Part shown: positions 17,468 to 26,636 of the stretch, one piece after another
Numbering within the stretch: position 1 is the first letter of the stretch
How the letters are laid out: every line of letters begins with the position of its first letter
From: Metabacillus dongyingensis
GTDB taxonomy: Bacteria; Bacillota; Bacilli; Bacillales; Bacillaceae
Length of the DNA: 64,000 bases
Assembly (NCBI RefSeq): GCF_019933155.2
Contig: NZ_CP082944.1
Location: 870,001 to 934,000, forward strand
Reading direction: 5' to 3'
Program-made: the position numbers and the translations under genes
The notes under the pieces: model-generated
Told to the model about the DNA's origin: nothing
Databases searched by the model: none
Seen by the model: the letters and a program-made list of their open reading frames with translations, nothing else

Positions 17468-18013
17468 ATGAGAAAAATCATCGCGTGTGTATTAGCCATT
17501 TTATTTTTTACCGTATATTCAGCAGTTCCTGCCGTTTTCGCTGAAGAAAACACAGGATTAAGCGAAGAAGAAATCCTTCAGCTGGTAATGGAAACAAACG
17601 AGAAGATCGATTCTTTAATCGTAAAAGCCGTTGCAGAAGCAGAGAAGATTGAGAGCAAGTACTTACATAATAAAAACAAGACGGAAGAGAAAATGGCGCA
17701 ATTGCAGGCAGAACTGACAAAATTATCCTCAGAATTTCCGGATGCAAAAGATGATGAAAAAATGAAGAAGAGAATAGAGAATTTGGAAGAAAAGCTGCTG
17801 AAAGAAAAAGAAAAATTTGCAGAGTTTCAGAACGAGTTCGACAGAGAGCTTGGTGACTTAATTCAGAACTTGGTGGATGTAACAAATGAAATGTCTGCTA
17901 AGACCATCAGCAAAGCTGCTGAAAATGGCGTAACTGTGGAATGTACATGGGTTTTAGTTGAGCTCGGCGGAAAAAAGGTCTGGGTGGATCCGCTGAAAGT
18001 TGTTGGACCATAA
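17468..18013 (+). CDS. Secreted coiled-coil protein of unknown function
   Basis: 181 aa. Residues 1-25 are a signal peptide (cleavage near VFA-EE). Residues 26-150 are strongly charged and heptad-like, predicted coiled coil. The C-terminus (about 155-181) is a compact hydrophobic stretch with WVLVELGGKKVWVDPLKV. AAGGAGGA precedes ATG 17468. I do not recognise the family. The length and layout recall exported spore or wall proteins, but nothing specific supports this. It is 48 bp upstream of the HD-GYP gene and may be co-transcribed. Confidence 0.7.
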   Translation: MRKIIACVLAILFFTVYSAVPAVFAEENTGLSEEEILQLVMETNEKIDSLIVKAVAEAEKIESKYLHNKNKTEEKMAQLQAELTKLSSEFPDAKDDEKMKKRIENLEEKLLKEKEKFAEFQNEFDRELGDLIQNLVDVTNEMSAKTISKAAENGVTVECTWVLVELGGKKVWVDPLKVVGP

Positions 18014-18061
18014 ACAGAGAACAAGGTTCCGCAATCCTTTTCTAATTTGGGGGGCTATCAT

Positions 18062-18964
18062 ATGGAAGGGCTGCATATTTTTAAAAAGGGCAGTTACATC
18101 AATAAAGTAAAACAGGAGTCGGCAGAATTAAGTCTGCTGCTGAAAAATGAAGGAACTGAAATTCTCTTTCAAAGCATAGTGAAGGATCGCATGTTCTACA
18201 TTTATCCAGGAGAAAAGAGAGACTCCTTTGAATTTTATTACATCATTAAAGGGGAAGTTCTCTTTGAGGAGAATAACGAAAGCAAAGTACTGAAGGAGAA
18301 AGATTATTTCTATGTTCAGGACTTGAAAAAACCAATTTTTTTTAAAGCATTAACCGATTTAGAACTGCTTTGGTTTATTACAGAACCGGCATTTGATGAT
18401 TTAAGCGACGAAATAGAGAAATGGACAAGCATGGTACAAAAAGTAGAACAAAAAGATCGCTACACATATAATCACAGCATGCGGGTTCAAGAGTATTCCA
18501 TTAAGATTGCCAAAGAGATGGGGCTTGATAAGAAGAGGCTTGAGAATCTCTATGTTGCATCGCTGCTTCATGATATCGGGAAAATTAATGTAGGGACTGA
18601 TATCTTAAATAAACCAGACAAACTGACTGATGAGGAATTTTCTATCATTAAGAAGCATCCCGCAGACGGAGCTGATATTTTAAAACATCAGAAAGGTGTA
18701 AGTGACATCATTCTTCAGCATCATGAAAAATTAGATGGTTCAGGCTATCCTTTCGGACTGAAATCGGAAGAAATCCTGCTGGAATCAAAAATCGTGACAG
18801 TAAGCGATACATATGATGCGATGACACAGGATCGTGTTTACCGGAGTGCGCTTAGTGCAGCCGAAGCGGTGCGGGAACTGAAGAAATGGAGTGGAATCCA
18901 TTTTGATCAAGAAATCGTGAATACGTTCATTTCCCTCTTGAAAAAGGAAGGTAAAATTGACTAA
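18062..18964 (+). CDS. HD-GYP-type phosphohydrolase with N-terminal cupin-like domain
   Basis: 300 aa. The N-terminal half (about 25-110) is beta-rich and cupin-like (FYIYPGEKRDSFEFYYIIKG). The C-terminal half is an HD domain with the metal motif LLHDIGK, then KKHPADGA and HHEKLDGSGYP, the HD-GYP signature associated with cyclic-di-GMP phosphodiesterases. ATG 18062 is chosen since GGGGGG lies seven bases before it; an in-frame TTG at 18047 would lack a ribosome site. Soluble. It may sense a small ligand and hydrolyse a cyclic dinucleotide; substrate is inferred only from the GYP motif. Confidence 0.8.
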   Translation: MEGLHIFKKGSYINKVKQESAELSLLLKNEGTEILFQSIVKDRMFYIYPGEKRDSFEFYYIIKGEVLFEENNESKVLKEKDYFYVQDLKKPIFFKALTDLELLWFITEPAFDDLSDEIEKWTSMVQKVEQKDRYTYNHSMRVQEYSIKIAKEMGLDKKRLENLYVASLLHDIGKINVGTDILNKPDKLTDEEFSIIKKHPADGADILKHQKGVSDIILQHHEKLDGSGYPFGLKSEEILLESKIVTVSDTYDAMTQDRVYRSALSAAEAVRELKKWSGIHFDQEIVNTFISLLKKEGKID

Positions 18965-19035
18965 GGCATCTTCCTATTCTAAAGCTTTTTATCTTAGTAT
19001 AATGGAACATACATAAAGATGAAGGCAGTGAGAAA

Positions 19036-19653
19036 ATGGAGATTTCGGAGATACTTGTTTTTATAGAGGAGTATGGCTATCTTGCCTTGTTTGTGATGCT
19101 TTCTGCCGGAACCTTTTTTATTCCTCTTCCGAATGAAGTGATTGTTATGATGGGCGGATTTGCTTCATCTCATGGGATTCTGCACCCAGTACCTGCCTTT
19201 TTTTCATCCTATTTAGGGATCATGACGGCACTCACCTTCTGGTTTTTAGTTGGGAAAAGCTTTGGGGAACTGGCTCTGTCTTTTTTAGTCAGAAGAGAAA
19301 GAGCGCAGCGCAGATTTATCAAATTTCAGCAATTATTTGCAAGACATGGCGATTATACACTGGGCATGACCTATTTTTTCCCGCTGCTGCGGCATCTGGG
19401 TCCAGTCCTGGCAGGGATGAATAAATTAAAGTTCTGGAAATTTGCTCTGCTGGCATATGGTTCATCCTTTTTGTGGGCCATTCTCTTTTTTTGTATGGGC
19501 AATAAATTCGGCGCTTCCATTGATGCAGTAAATGGGTATCTTTCTAAATTTGGACCGTTTTTTATCGGGGTTGGATGTATTCTATTTCTGTCGATTATTA
19601 TTATTAGATATTACCGAAGAAAGAAATTGAGATCACCCAGAAAAGGTAATTGA
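19036..19653 (+). CDS. DedA-family membrane protein
   Basis: 205-aa SNARE-associated/VTT (DedA) protein with the conserved segments FFIPLPNEVIVMMGG, FARHGDYTLGMTYFFPLLRH (the F/E-x-R-H region) and PVLAGMNKLKFWKF. Four to five membrane helices and a basic C-terminus. DedA proteins are flippase-like for undecaprenyl phosphate or phosphatidylethanolamine and support proton-motive-force homeostasis. GAAGGCAGTG precedes ATG 19036. Its terminator lies about 100 bp downstream. Confidence 0.85.
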   Translation: MEISEILVFIEEYGYLALFVMLSAGTFFIPLPNEVIVMMGGFASSHGILHPVPAFFSSYLGIMTALTFWFLVGKSFGELALSFLVRRERAQRRFIKFQQLFARHGDYTLGMTYFFPLLRHLGPVLAGMNKLKFWKFALLAYGSSFLWAILFFCMGNKFGASIDAVNGYLSKFGPFFIGVGCILFLSIIIIRYYRRKKLRSPRKGN

Positions 19654-19758
19654 ATAAATATAGAAACATTTTTGTTCGAAGAAGCCATTCAGGCATATTG
19701 AAAGACACAGATAAGCAGCTTTTATATATCGATATTAAACAATTGCAGATAACTGCTG

Positions 19759-19793
19759 AAAAACTCGGGTCATTTTATTCTCGGGTTTTTTTT
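19759..19793 (+). terminator. Terminator after dedA
   Basis: AAAAACTCGGG (19759-19769) pairs with CTCGGGTTTTT (19780-19790) through nine Watson-Crick and two G-U pairs, then more Ts. The two CTCGGGT copies look like a direct repeat at first sight. Confidence 0.75.
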
Positions 19794-19949
19794 ATTAGAT
19801 TGAACATCCAAACAAAAGAGTATACCGTTAGCTTATTAAACAAACCTTTAAAAGACAGTGTTTAGAAAACTGTCGAATTTCTGCGAATGGGAAGATGACG
19901 GATCATGTTAAGATGAAAGTTGAATCTAGGCATAGAAAGGAATAACGAT

Positions 19950-20522
19950 ATGAAAAAGATACTCTCTCTATTAGGAATGCTCGTTTTAGTTATTTTACCG
20001 AATACAGTTTTTGCGCATACACATATGACTTCTTCAACTCCTGAAGAAGGATCAACAATAACGGAACCAATCAAAGAAATTGAGTTAACCTTTGATACAG
20101 CGATTGAGTCACTGAGTACGATTACATTAACTAAAGATGGTGCTGAGGTTCCACTGGAAGTGAAGGCTGAAGGAGAAACACTTAAAGGAATTTCATCGAG
20201 TGAACTCGAAAATGGATCATACACAGCAGACTGGAAAATTATCGGAGAAGATGGACATGAGATGGAAGGCACTCTCGCCTTTACGGTTCAGCAAGAAGTC
20301 AAGGAAGAAGAGCCTCAATCATCAAAGGAAGACGAATCAGCTGTAAATGAGGCTGAGGATAATCAGAAAGCTGATAATGAAAAGGCAGCACAAACAGATG
20401 AACAAACAGAAAGTTCGGAATCAGAGCAGGCTGAGAACAGCCCAGTCATGACGATTATCCTTGTTGCTATTGGTGTGATTGCCGTTATCGGTATTGTTTT
20501 CTTAATGAAAAAGAAAGGCTGA
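19950..20522 (+). CDS. Copper-binding CopC-domain protein, membrane-anchored
   Basis: 190 aa. Signal peptide 1-24, with the mature protein starting HTHMTSSTPEEGS. The CopC domain spans about 25-120 (the typical N-terminal His plus YTADWKIIGEDGHEMEG with the D-G-H metal site). A Glu/Ser/Lys-rich linker follows (about 120-165), then a C-terminal membrane helix. ATG 19950 is preceded by AGAAAGGAA; an in-frame TTG at 19920 is unlikely. It is followed six bases later by a CopD-type gene. CopC would bind copper outside the membrane and pass it to CopD, as in B. subtilis YcnJ, where both domains are fused. Confidence 0.85.
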   Translation: MKKILSLLGMLVLVILPNTVFAHTHMTSSTPEEGSTITEPIKEIELTFDTAIESLSTITLTKDGAEVPLEVKAEGETLKGISSSELENGSYTADWKIIGEDGHEMEGTLAFTVQQEVKEEEPQSSKEDESAVNEAEDNQKADNEKAAQTDEQTESSESEQAENSPVMTIILVAIGVIAVIGIVFLMKKKG

Positions 20523-20527
20523 TAAAC

Positions 20528-21601
20528 ATGGCTTATCTCATACCGATTGGAGAAGGGATCACGTATGTTCTCTTCTCTTTCTTAATTGGGCATGTTGTCC
20601 TGCAGTTTGTCAAAAAAGACAAGAAACCTGAAATTCGAATTCCAAAACCATTTTTGCTTCTAACAGTTTTGCTGGCCGTTGTTTTTTCTTTTCTGCCGGT
20701 ATTAAAAATTATCCTGAGTTTTTATCATATGGCTGGTCTCAGTCAAACGATAAAATCGGTATTGGCTGATTTTCAGGCGGGTCAATCGTGGTTAATGACT
20801 GCAGCCGCAGCAGCATGTCTATGGATTGCCATATACTTGGACGGTTCTAAATATTTTCAGGGAGTACTTTTACTTTTCATGATCGCTGCATTGGGATATG
20901 CAAGCCATGCTGCAACATTATCCTTCTGGCCGGGGATCGCATCTCACAGCATTCATTTTCTTTCCGTCACATTGTGGACGGGCGTATTGCTTCATACAGC
21001 TTGGTTTTCAAAAAAAACAGCGAATTGGCAGGCTTTCCTCAGCTGGTTTACGCCGTTTGCGCTCGTATGTATGACAGTTTTGACTGCAAGCGGGTTAATC
21101 GTCATGACATTTGTCGTTGATCTGAATGATTATGTCCATGCATGGAGCCTATCTTATGGACAAGTGATTCTATTAAAACATATCAGTATAGTCCCGCTGC
21201 TGGTCTTTGCTTTTCTGAATGGCTTTGTAGGCAAAAGGGCCGGTCATATCCAGACTCTTGTCTGGGTAAGAGCCGAGAGCCTTGTCGTCATGATCGTTTT
21301 CTTTTTAACAGGAGTATTAGGGACACAGGCTCCTCCGCATGATGTCAGCACAACCCTTCGTTCAGACGGTGCTTCGCCTTTATTTGAATTCATTAAAGAC
21401 TTAAAGATCCAGGCGCCGATTGAAATCGGATTTGCTTTCTCACTGAATGGAATGCTGCTTTTTATTTTTGCAGCTCTTTTTCTTGGCATGATCGTGATCA
21501 GTTTTATTAAAAAAAGAAATGCATATGCAGCTTGTGCATTTGCGGTATTATTTATTGTTTCTGCTTATCTTGCTTTTATGGCGAATGTTGCTGTGAGTTA
21601 A
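20528..21601 (+). CDS. CopD-type copper import membrane protein
   Basis: 357-aa polytopic membrane protein with about eight to nine helices. The CopD core includes HAATLSFWPGIASHSIHFLSVTLWTG and GVLGTQAPPHD, with His residues positioned as in copper-transporting CopD/YcnJ proteins. It begins six bases after copC, so the two are coupled. Expected role: copper acquisition across the cytoplasmic membrane with the CopC lipoprotein-like partner. No CsoR/YcnK-type regulator is adjacent. Confidence 0.8.
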   Translation: MAYLIPIGEGITYVLFSFLIGHVVLQFVKKDKKPEIRIPKPFLLLTVLLAVVFSFLPVLKIILSFYHMAGLSQTIKSVLADFQAGQSWLMTAAAAACLWIAIYLDGSKYFQGVLLLFMIAALGYASHAATLSFWPGIASHSIHFLSVTLWTGVLLHTAWFSKKTANWQAFLSWFTPFALVCMTVLTASGLIVMTFVVDLNDYVHAWSLSYGQVILLKHISIVPLLVFAFLNGFVGKRAGHIQTLVWVRAESLVVMIVFFLTGVLGTQAPPHDVSTTLRSDGASPLFEFIKDLKIQAPIEIGFAFSLNGMLLFIFAALFLGMIVISFIKKRNAYAACAFAVLFIVSAYLAFMANVAVS

Positions 21602-21655
21602 TCAGCGGGCCGATAATAAGACAATATTCTATAATAAAGGAAAGGAGGGATTCTC

Positions 21656-22114
21656 ATGCCGGAACATTCTTTTCATTTAAAAGCACATTGGCCAGGCCTT
21701 AGAAATGACGTCGGGGAAATCGAAAGCGGAAATTTAAAAACACAGGTGTCGATTCCGCCGGAGATGGAAGGTCCTGGTGTTGGAACAAACCCTGACGAGA
21801 TGCTTCTTGGAGCTGCTGCAACCTGCTATATCATCACACTTGCAGCTATGATGGAGCGCAGCCGATTGGAAAAAGAAGACCTTGCGATGACATCAGAGGG
21901 AATCGTCGATGTTACAAAAGGTGTGATTACGTATAAAAAAATTATTCATCGGCCTGTCATTGTGTTAAAAAGCACAGCAACTGTCAAAGATGAAGAGCTT
22001 GCAAGAAAGCTTGCAGAGAAGGCAGAGAGCTCTTGTATGATCAGCCGTGCGATTAAAGGCAACGTTGAAATGGGTCTTGAAGTGAGCATCATTAAAAAAG
22101 CAGTCACCTCCTAG
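21656..22114 (+). CDS. OsmC-family peroxiredoxin-like protein
   Basis: 152-aa OsmC/Ohr-superfamily protein of the SACOL1771/YmaD type: N-terminal HSFHLKAHWPG, GTNPDEMLLGAAATCYIITLA with the first catalytic Cys, and KAESSCMISRAIKGN with the second. These proteins reduce organic hydroperoxides with paired thiols. AAAGGAGGGA precedes ATG 21656. The terminator stem overlaps the last codons, so the C-terminus KKAVTS is partly encoded by the hairpin's left arm. Confidence 0.85.
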   Translation: MPEHSFHLKAHWPGLRNDVGEIESGNLKTQVSIPPEMEGPGVGTNPDEMLLGAAATCYIITLAAMMERSRLEKEDLAMTSEGIVDVTKGVITYKKIIHRPVIVLKSTATVKDEELARKLAEKAESSCMISRAIKGNVEMGLEVSIIKKAVTS

Positions 22115-22131
22115 AGGCAACTGCTTTTTTT
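22094..22131 (+). terminator. Terminator overlapping the 3' end of the OsmC gene
   Basis: AAAAAAGCAGT (22094-22104) pairs with ACTGCTTTTTT (22120-22130), then TT. The left arm is inside the coding region. Confidence 0.85.
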
Positions 22132-22194
22132 TAGATTGAACACAAGATTCCAGTGTTGAAGTCAGAGCCGAATTCCTATAAGCAGTTTTTCTGA

Positions 22195-22764
22195 TTAAAC
22201 GTGTAATCTCTTCTTCTTAAGTGTGGTTATAATGCTATATGAAACTTCTTTCCACAGCGATTCGTCTTCTTTATACGATGCTGTTAAAGTCTGGATCATT
22301 TCTGATTGCTTTGCTTTGAAATCCGGGTGCTCTTTATCCGGCAGTGATTTTCTTAAACGTTCAACGAGCTGCTGAATTTTTGGAGCCCGGGGTCCCCAGA
22401 CAGCTTTTTCGTTTCCAGCTTGATCGAAGAAGATAAAGATAGGAATCGCACGTGATGTACCGTTTGTTAAATATTGATCCATGAGCTCAAGGTTTGAGTC
22501 GCGCAGCAAAAAGCGGACGTCCATACCTGCTTCTTCTGCAATTTTTAATAGAATGGGATTGTTCAGCATGGCATCTCCGCACCAGTCCTCAGAAAGAACA
22601 ATGACACGAAGGGATTGATTGCGGATGCTCTCAAGAATGGATACATCGTCTTCATCCAATGAAAACTTCTGATAGATTGTGTTCATTTCTTCTTTATTTA
22701 CATTCATTTTTTCGATATATTCCTGTGCAGTTAATCCTTTAGCAAACCATGTATTTAGTGACAT
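22195..22764 (-). CDS. Thioredoxin-family protein with single-Cys WCGDA motif
   Basis: 189-aa cytosolic protein. The middle half has a thioredoxin fold (RVIVLSEDWCGDAMLNNPILLKIAEE; then SRAIPIFIFFDQ with the cis-Pro). Only the first Cys of the usual CxxC is present (C-G-D-A), as in a Bacillus family annotated simply as thioredoxin family. An N-terminal helical extension (about 1-45) and a C-terminal helical tail flank it. It is likely a monothiol or bacillithiol-linked protein rather than a classical dithiol reductase. GGGAGAGGTC precedes ATG 22764. Confidence 0.75.
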   Translation of the reverse strand: MSLNTWFAKGLTAQEYIEKMNVNKEEMNTIYQKFSLDEDDVSILESIRNQSLRVIVLSEDWCGDAMLNNPILLKIAEEAGMDVRFLLRDSNLELMDQYLTNGTSRAIPIFIFFDQAGNEKAVWGPRAPKIQQLVERLRKSLPDKEHPDFKAKQSEMIQTLTASYKEDESLWKEVSYSIITTLKKKRLHV

Positions 22765-22851
22765 ATTTAAGACCTCTCCCAGGATTGATTTAATGATAAC
22801 GGTATCAGAATCTCCTGTAAAAATCCAGAAAGTTGAACTGATTATTTAAAT

Positions 22852-22998
22852 TTACGATTTGTCTTTATAATGGAGCTCAGATTCATGTACAAGAATGACG
22901 CGTAAATAGCCTCTTGTTTTTAAAATTTCACAATATCCGCTTTCATATTTATGAAAAAGAGTATAGATTTCATTTTTGTAAATCACGAGGTCCTGCAT
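22852..22998 (-). CDS. Small conserved-looking protein, 48 aa
   Basis: An uninterrupted 48-codon frame from ATG 22996-22998 to TAA: starts MQDLVIYKNEIYTLFHKY, contains GYCEILKTRGYLRVILVH and ends in a charged tail. GGGCGGCAG precedes the start at modest quality. The alternating hydrophobic pattern suggests a small beta-barrel or beta-sheet protein. It lies alone between two divergent genes. Too short for function prediction; frame integrity and composition favour a real gene. Confidence 0.6.
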   Translation of the reverse strand: MQDLVIYKNEIYTLFHKYESGYCEILKTRGYLRVILVHESELHYKDKS

Positions 22999-23168
22999 TT
23001 TTCTGCCGCCCTTCAATTTGTTTTGTTACAGGAAAGACGCAGGAAATATCCTCAAAGTTACCAGTTTTTATAAAAAAATAGGGACCAAAAGACGATGAGG
23101 TTTTCGAATAGTTTAGTATAATAGTATTTTGTTAATACATAAGGTATACAGAGTAAGGGGAGAAGTTC

Positions 23169-24257
23169 ATGATTGAAAAATATATGACGACTGAAAGTTT
23201 AATTGAAATTGCTGTAAGCATCGGTATTTTCGTGCTGTTTATGGTCCTTCGAAAACTTTTTACGAAATACGTATTCAAAATGATTTTGAAGTTCAGCAAC
23301 AAAACACCGACTGATATTTTCAGGAATGTCCTGGTTGCCTATGAAAAACCGCTCCGCATGTTTTTTATTCTGATCGGTTTATATATGGCCATTCTGTATT
23401 CGCCTTTTTTAGATAACCAAAGGGACGTTCTTAGTCAATTCTATCGATCTTCCATTGTGCTTGTGCTTGCATGGGGTCTTTACAATCTGACGGCATCTTC
23501 ATCTCTCTTATTTGATAAAGTGAATCGCCGTTTTGAACTTGAGATGGATGATATTCTTGGTCCCTTTTTATCCAAGGTTATGCGCTTTCTTATTCTTGCG
23601 CTGACATTCAGCATCATTGCTCAGGAATTTAAGTATGATGTAAATGGTTTTGTGGCAGGGCTCGGACTTGGCGGTCTTGCATTTGCCCTTGCAGCGAAAG
23701 AGACGATCGGCAATTTTTTTGGCGGAATCATTATCATTACAGAAAAGCCTTTTACGCTCGGCGACTGGATTAAGACGCCAAGTGTCGAAGGAGTTGTAGA
23801 GGATATCTCATTTAGAAGCACGAGAATCCGGACATTTCCGCAGGCGCTTGTAACTGTGCCAAACTCAACACTTGCCAATGAGCCCATTACGAACTGGACG
23901 AAAATGGGCAAAAGACAAATTCAATTCACTATTGGCGTGACATACGATACAACAGAATCTCAGTTGAAAACATGTGTGAAGAGAATTGAACATATGCTGT
24001 CTGAGCACGATGGGATTCATGATGACACAATCAATGTCATCTTTAATGCTTTTGGCGACAGCAGCCTTGATATTTTCTTAAACTTCTTCACGAAAACAAC
24101 AGCCTATGCAGATCATTTAAGTGTGAAGCAGGATATTAATTATAAGATCATGGCGATCCTTGAAGAAGAGGGTGTAGGTTTTGCATTCCCAAGCCGCACA
24201 ATATATGTGGAAGGCGCTAAGCAGGATGCATTTGAAAAAACAAAGCAGTATAGCTAG
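23169..24257 (+). CDS. Mechanosensitive ion channel, MscS family
   Basis: 362-aa MscS-type channel. Four N-terminal membrane helices are followed by the pore helix and gate region GFVAGLGLGGLAFALAAKET and the MscS beta domain (FTLGDWIKTPSVEGVVEDI, RSTRIRTFPQALVTVPNS, NEPITNWTKM). The C-terminal alpha/beta cytoplasmic domain runs from about 255 to 350. It opens on membrane tension during hypo-osmotic shock. AGTAAGGGGAG precedes ATG 23169. Length and layout match YhdY-like Bacillus proteins. Monocistronic with a strong terminator. Confidence 0.88.
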   Translation: MIEKYMTTESLIEIAVSIGIFVLFMVLRKLFTKYVFKMILKFSNKTPTDIFRNVLVAYEKPLRMFFILIGLYMAILYSPFLDNQRDVLSQFYRSSIVLVLAWGLYNLTASSSLLFDKVNRRFELEMDDILGPFLSKVMRFLILALTFSIIAQEFKYDVNGFVAGLGLGGLAFALAAKETIGNFFGGIIIITEKPFTLGDWIKTPSVEGVVEDISFRSTRIRTFPQALVTVPNSTLANEPITNWTKMGKRQIQFTIGVTYDTTESQLKTCVKRIEHMLSEHDGIHDDTINVIFNAFGDSSLDIFLNFFTKTTAYADHLSVKQDINYKIMAILEEEGVGFAFPSRTIYVEGAKQDAFEKTKQYS

Positions 24258-24259
24258 GG

Positions 24260-24286
24260 ACCGGTGTTAAGACACCGGTTTTTTTG
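24260..24286 (+). terminator. Terminator of the MscS gene
   Basis: ACCGGTGT pairs with ACACCGGT around TAAG, followed by seven Ts. Confidence 0.92.
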
Positions 24287-24339
24287 TGCTCTCAAGTTTG
24301 ATAAAATAACGAAAGATGATAAAGAGAGGAAGAAGTTTT

Positions 24340-25143
24340 TTGAAAAAAAGCACGATTTTATTTATTGGGGCAGGCCGAATGGCGGAATCCATCTTATCTG
24401 GACTTGTACAATCTCCAAACGTAAAGGACATTTATGTATCGAATCATAGGAATAAAGAGAAACTGTTTTACCTTCAGAAAAAGTATCAGGTAATCCCTTC
24501 TTTAAATTGGAGGGAAGATATTGAAAAAGCGGATATGGTGGTTCTTGCAATGCCGCCAGAAGTTCATTTGAGTTTATTGCAGGATATGTTGCCGTTTATT
24601 CATAATCATTTTGTTGTTACAATAGCAGCCGGGATCGGGCCTTCTTTCTTGGAAAAGCATTTGCCTGAGAATACTCCTGCTGCATGGGTGATGCCTAATA
24701 CTGCATCAGAAATCGGTCAGTCGATGTCCCTTGTCGCATACGGGAAAGCTGTGCTTGAAAATCATAAAAGCATGCTGAAGCAAGTACTTGATGCAATAGG
24801 CGAGGCTGAGGAGTGCTCAGAAGAGCAGGTTCATCAATTAACAGCAATCACAGGAAGTGCCCCCGCTTTTCTTTATGCATTTTCAGAGAGTTTAATTGAC
24901 CAGGCTGAGTCCTACGGAGTCTCTCATAAAACGGCTGTCAGACTTGTCGCGCAGATGCTGGCCGGCTCATCTTCCATGCTGAAAGCCAAGCTTGCTCCAC
25001 AAGAACTTAGAGAGCAAGTGACAACACCCGGAGGAGCCACCGCTGAGGGAATAAAAGTGCTTCAAGAAGGCGGATTTGACGACTTAATTAAAAATGCAGT
25101 CATTGCTACAAATAAAAAAGCCATGAGCAAAGGGAAGGAATAA
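24340..25143 (+). CDS. Pyrroline-5-carboxylate reductase family protein
   Basis: 267-aa ProC-family NAD(P)H enzyme: an N-terminal Rossmann motif FIGAGRMAESIL and the ProC signature region TAITGSAPAFLYAF followed by LREQVTTPGGATAEGIKVL. All catalytic-domain landmarks are present. The family reduces delta-1-pyrroline-5-carboxylate to proline; Bacilli carry several paralogues (ProG, ProH, ProI, ComER), and I cannot tell which this is. TTG 24340 is preferred, with AGAGAGGAAG before it; the ATG at 24316 lies upstream of that ribosome site. Confidence 0.8.
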   Translation: MKKSTILFIGAGRMAESILSGLVQSPNVKDIYVSNHRNKEKLFYLQKKYQVIPSLNWREDIEKADMVVLAMPPEVHLSLLQDMLPFIHNHFVVTIAAGIGPSFLEKHLPENTPAAWVMPNTASEIGQSMSLVAYGKAVLENHKSMLKQVLDAIGEAEECSEEQVHQLTAITGSAPAFLYAFSESLIDQAESYGVSHKTAVRLVAQMLAGSSSMLKAKLAPQELREQVTTPGGATAEGIKVLQEGGFDDLIKNAVIATNKKAMSKGKE

Positions 25144-25163
25144 GCTAAAAAGACAGGGAAGGG

Positions 25164-25304
25164 TCAGGCGCGTTTCGAATTTTTAATAGTTGTTTCGCGC
25201 TTTCCCGTCCCATTGCAGGCTGGGCATGTTTTTCTGAAAAATGGAAGCTTTGATCTGATCTGTCCTTTTCCGCTGCATTTTACACAAATATTAATCATTT
25301 TCAT
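25164..25304 (-). CDS. Small zinc-ribbon-like protein, YuiA type
   Basis: About 46 aa with two CxxC-x-G-x-G knuckles (CVKCSGKG and CPACNGTGKR), the DnaJ-like cysteine-rich repeat found in tiny Bacillus proteins such as YuiA. It should bind one Zn ion. ATG 25302-25304 follows GGTGAT; a second ATG two codons later is possible. It lies head-on to the ProC-family gene. Function unknown; a chaperone-like or RNA-binding accessory role is only analogy. Confidence 0.65.
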   Translation of the reverse strand: MKMINICVKCSGKGQIRSKLPFFRKTCPACNGTGKRETTIKNSKRA

Positions 25305-25368
25305 TCGCATCACCGTCTGAATTTTCTTACTATTTATTTTACCACAGAATATCAGCTTAGAGTTAGTA

Positions 25369-25401
25369 TCAAACACCCTGAATATGGGTGTTTTTTTTTT
25401 T
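25369..25401 (+). terminator. Terminator downstream of the ProC-family gene
   Basis: AAACACCC (25371-25378) pairs with GGGTGTTT (25386-25393), followed by a T-run of more than ten. It lies beyond the small minus-strand gene. Confidence 0.8.
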
Positions 25402-25486
25402 CAAAACAGTCATTTCAGCGATAGTCTGCACCTATATTTTAATATATAAACTAATTGGAAAAGAGTGACTAAAAGGAGGAGGATAA

Positions 25487-26374
25487 ATGGAGCCCCATCA
25501 AATGTCCGTCATCAAACAGCACAAAAAGCTGCCAAAGGCTGAAATTGGCAAACGCATGGTGCTGATTTGTTTCGGTGCAGTCTTGATGGCAATAGGTCTG
25601 GAAATCTTCCTCGTTCCTAATCGTGTGATAGATGGCGGGATTGTGGGAATTTCCATTATCCTTTCTCATCTGACCAAAGTTAAGCTTGGTATTTACTTGT
25701 TTTTTCTGAATGTGCCCTTTTTCTTCATTGGGTATAACCAGATTGGAAAGACGTTTGCGCTTTCTACTTTGTTGGGTGTAGGAGTTATGTCTTTTACGAC
25801 GGCTTTGCTTCATCCTGTTCCTGTTTTGACTGAGGATCTCTTGCTTGCATCTGTTTTTGGAGGAATTATACTTGGCATCGGAGTCGGTCTGGTCATCAGG
25901 TATGGAGGATCCCTTGACGGTACAGAAGTTCTGGCGATTTTATTTAATAAGCAATCTCCTTTTTCCGTTGGGGAAATTATCATGTTTTTTAACCTGTTTA
26001 TTTTAGGAAGTGCCGGTTTTGTATTTGGCTGGGACCGGGCGATGTATTCTCTTATTGCTTATTTCATTGCTTATAAGACGATTGACGTGGTCATACAGGG
26101 ACTTGATGAATCGAAATCTGCATGGATTATAAGCGAAAATCCGGATGAGGTGGGTCAGGCAATCTTAGCCCGCCTCGGCCGCGGAGTTACGTACTTGAAC
26201 GGGGAAGGAGCGTATACCGGCGATAATAAAAAGGTCATTTTTTGTGTGATTACAAGACTGGAAGAAGCAAAGTTAAAATCCATTGTTGAGGAATTAGATC
26301 CTTCTGCTTTTTTAGCTGTTGCCAATATTACAGAAGTAAGAGGCGGCCGCTTTAAAAAGAAGAGTATCCATTAA
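25487..26374 (+). CDS. YitT-family membrane protein (with DUF2179)
   Basis: 295-aa YitT/DUF161 protein. Five to six membrane helices include FLVPNRVIDGGIVGISIIL and YGGSLDGTEVLAILF. A C-terminal cytoplasmic DUF2179 domain follows (about 220-285; GRGVTYLNGEGAYTGDNKKVIFCV, VANITEVRGGRFKK). AAGGAGGAGG precedes ATG 25487. Bacilli carry many paralogues with unknown substrates. A second, shorter YitT protein without DUF2179 occurs at 52337. Confidence 0.82.
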   Translation: MEPHQMSVIKQHKKLPKAEIGKRMVLICFGAVLMAIGLEIFLVPNRVIDGGIVGISIILSHLTKVKLGIYLFFLNVPFFFIGYNQIGKTFALSTLLGVGVMSFTTALLHPVPVLTEDLLLASVFGGIILGIGVGLVIRYGGSLDGTEVLAILFNKQSPFSVGEIIMFFNLFILGSAGFVFGWDRAMYSLIAYFIAYKTIDVVIQGLDESKSAWIISENPDEVGQAILARLGRGVTYLNGEGAYTGDNKKVIFCVITRLEEAKLKSIVEELDPSAFLAVANITEVRGGRFKKKSIH

Positions 26375-26636
26375 AAGACATATTTTTTTAAAATACAGCA
26401 GGATAACAAAAAAAATTACACGTGCAGCTAAGTAAAAAGACCCGAACTCTTTGTAAATTGTTAAATCGTGTCGCGCCGGTCTCTTTCCATTACGAGAGTC
26501 GAAAATCTCCATTAAAAGAACGATGAATTTTGCCCTTAACCTAGTCGGGATTCAATAAATAGTCAAATAAATAGGGATAAATCATCATTTACTAAATTTT
26601 CAGATTAATTATGATATCAATAAAGGAGGAGATAAA

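Noticed and set aside
19650..19865. 71-codon frame after dedA
   Set aside because: It runs through a rho-independent terminator, has no ribosome site and a random composition.
26312..26512. Minus-strand frame overlapping the end of the YitT gene
   Set aside because: Overlaps a well-supported gene and lacks a ribosome site.
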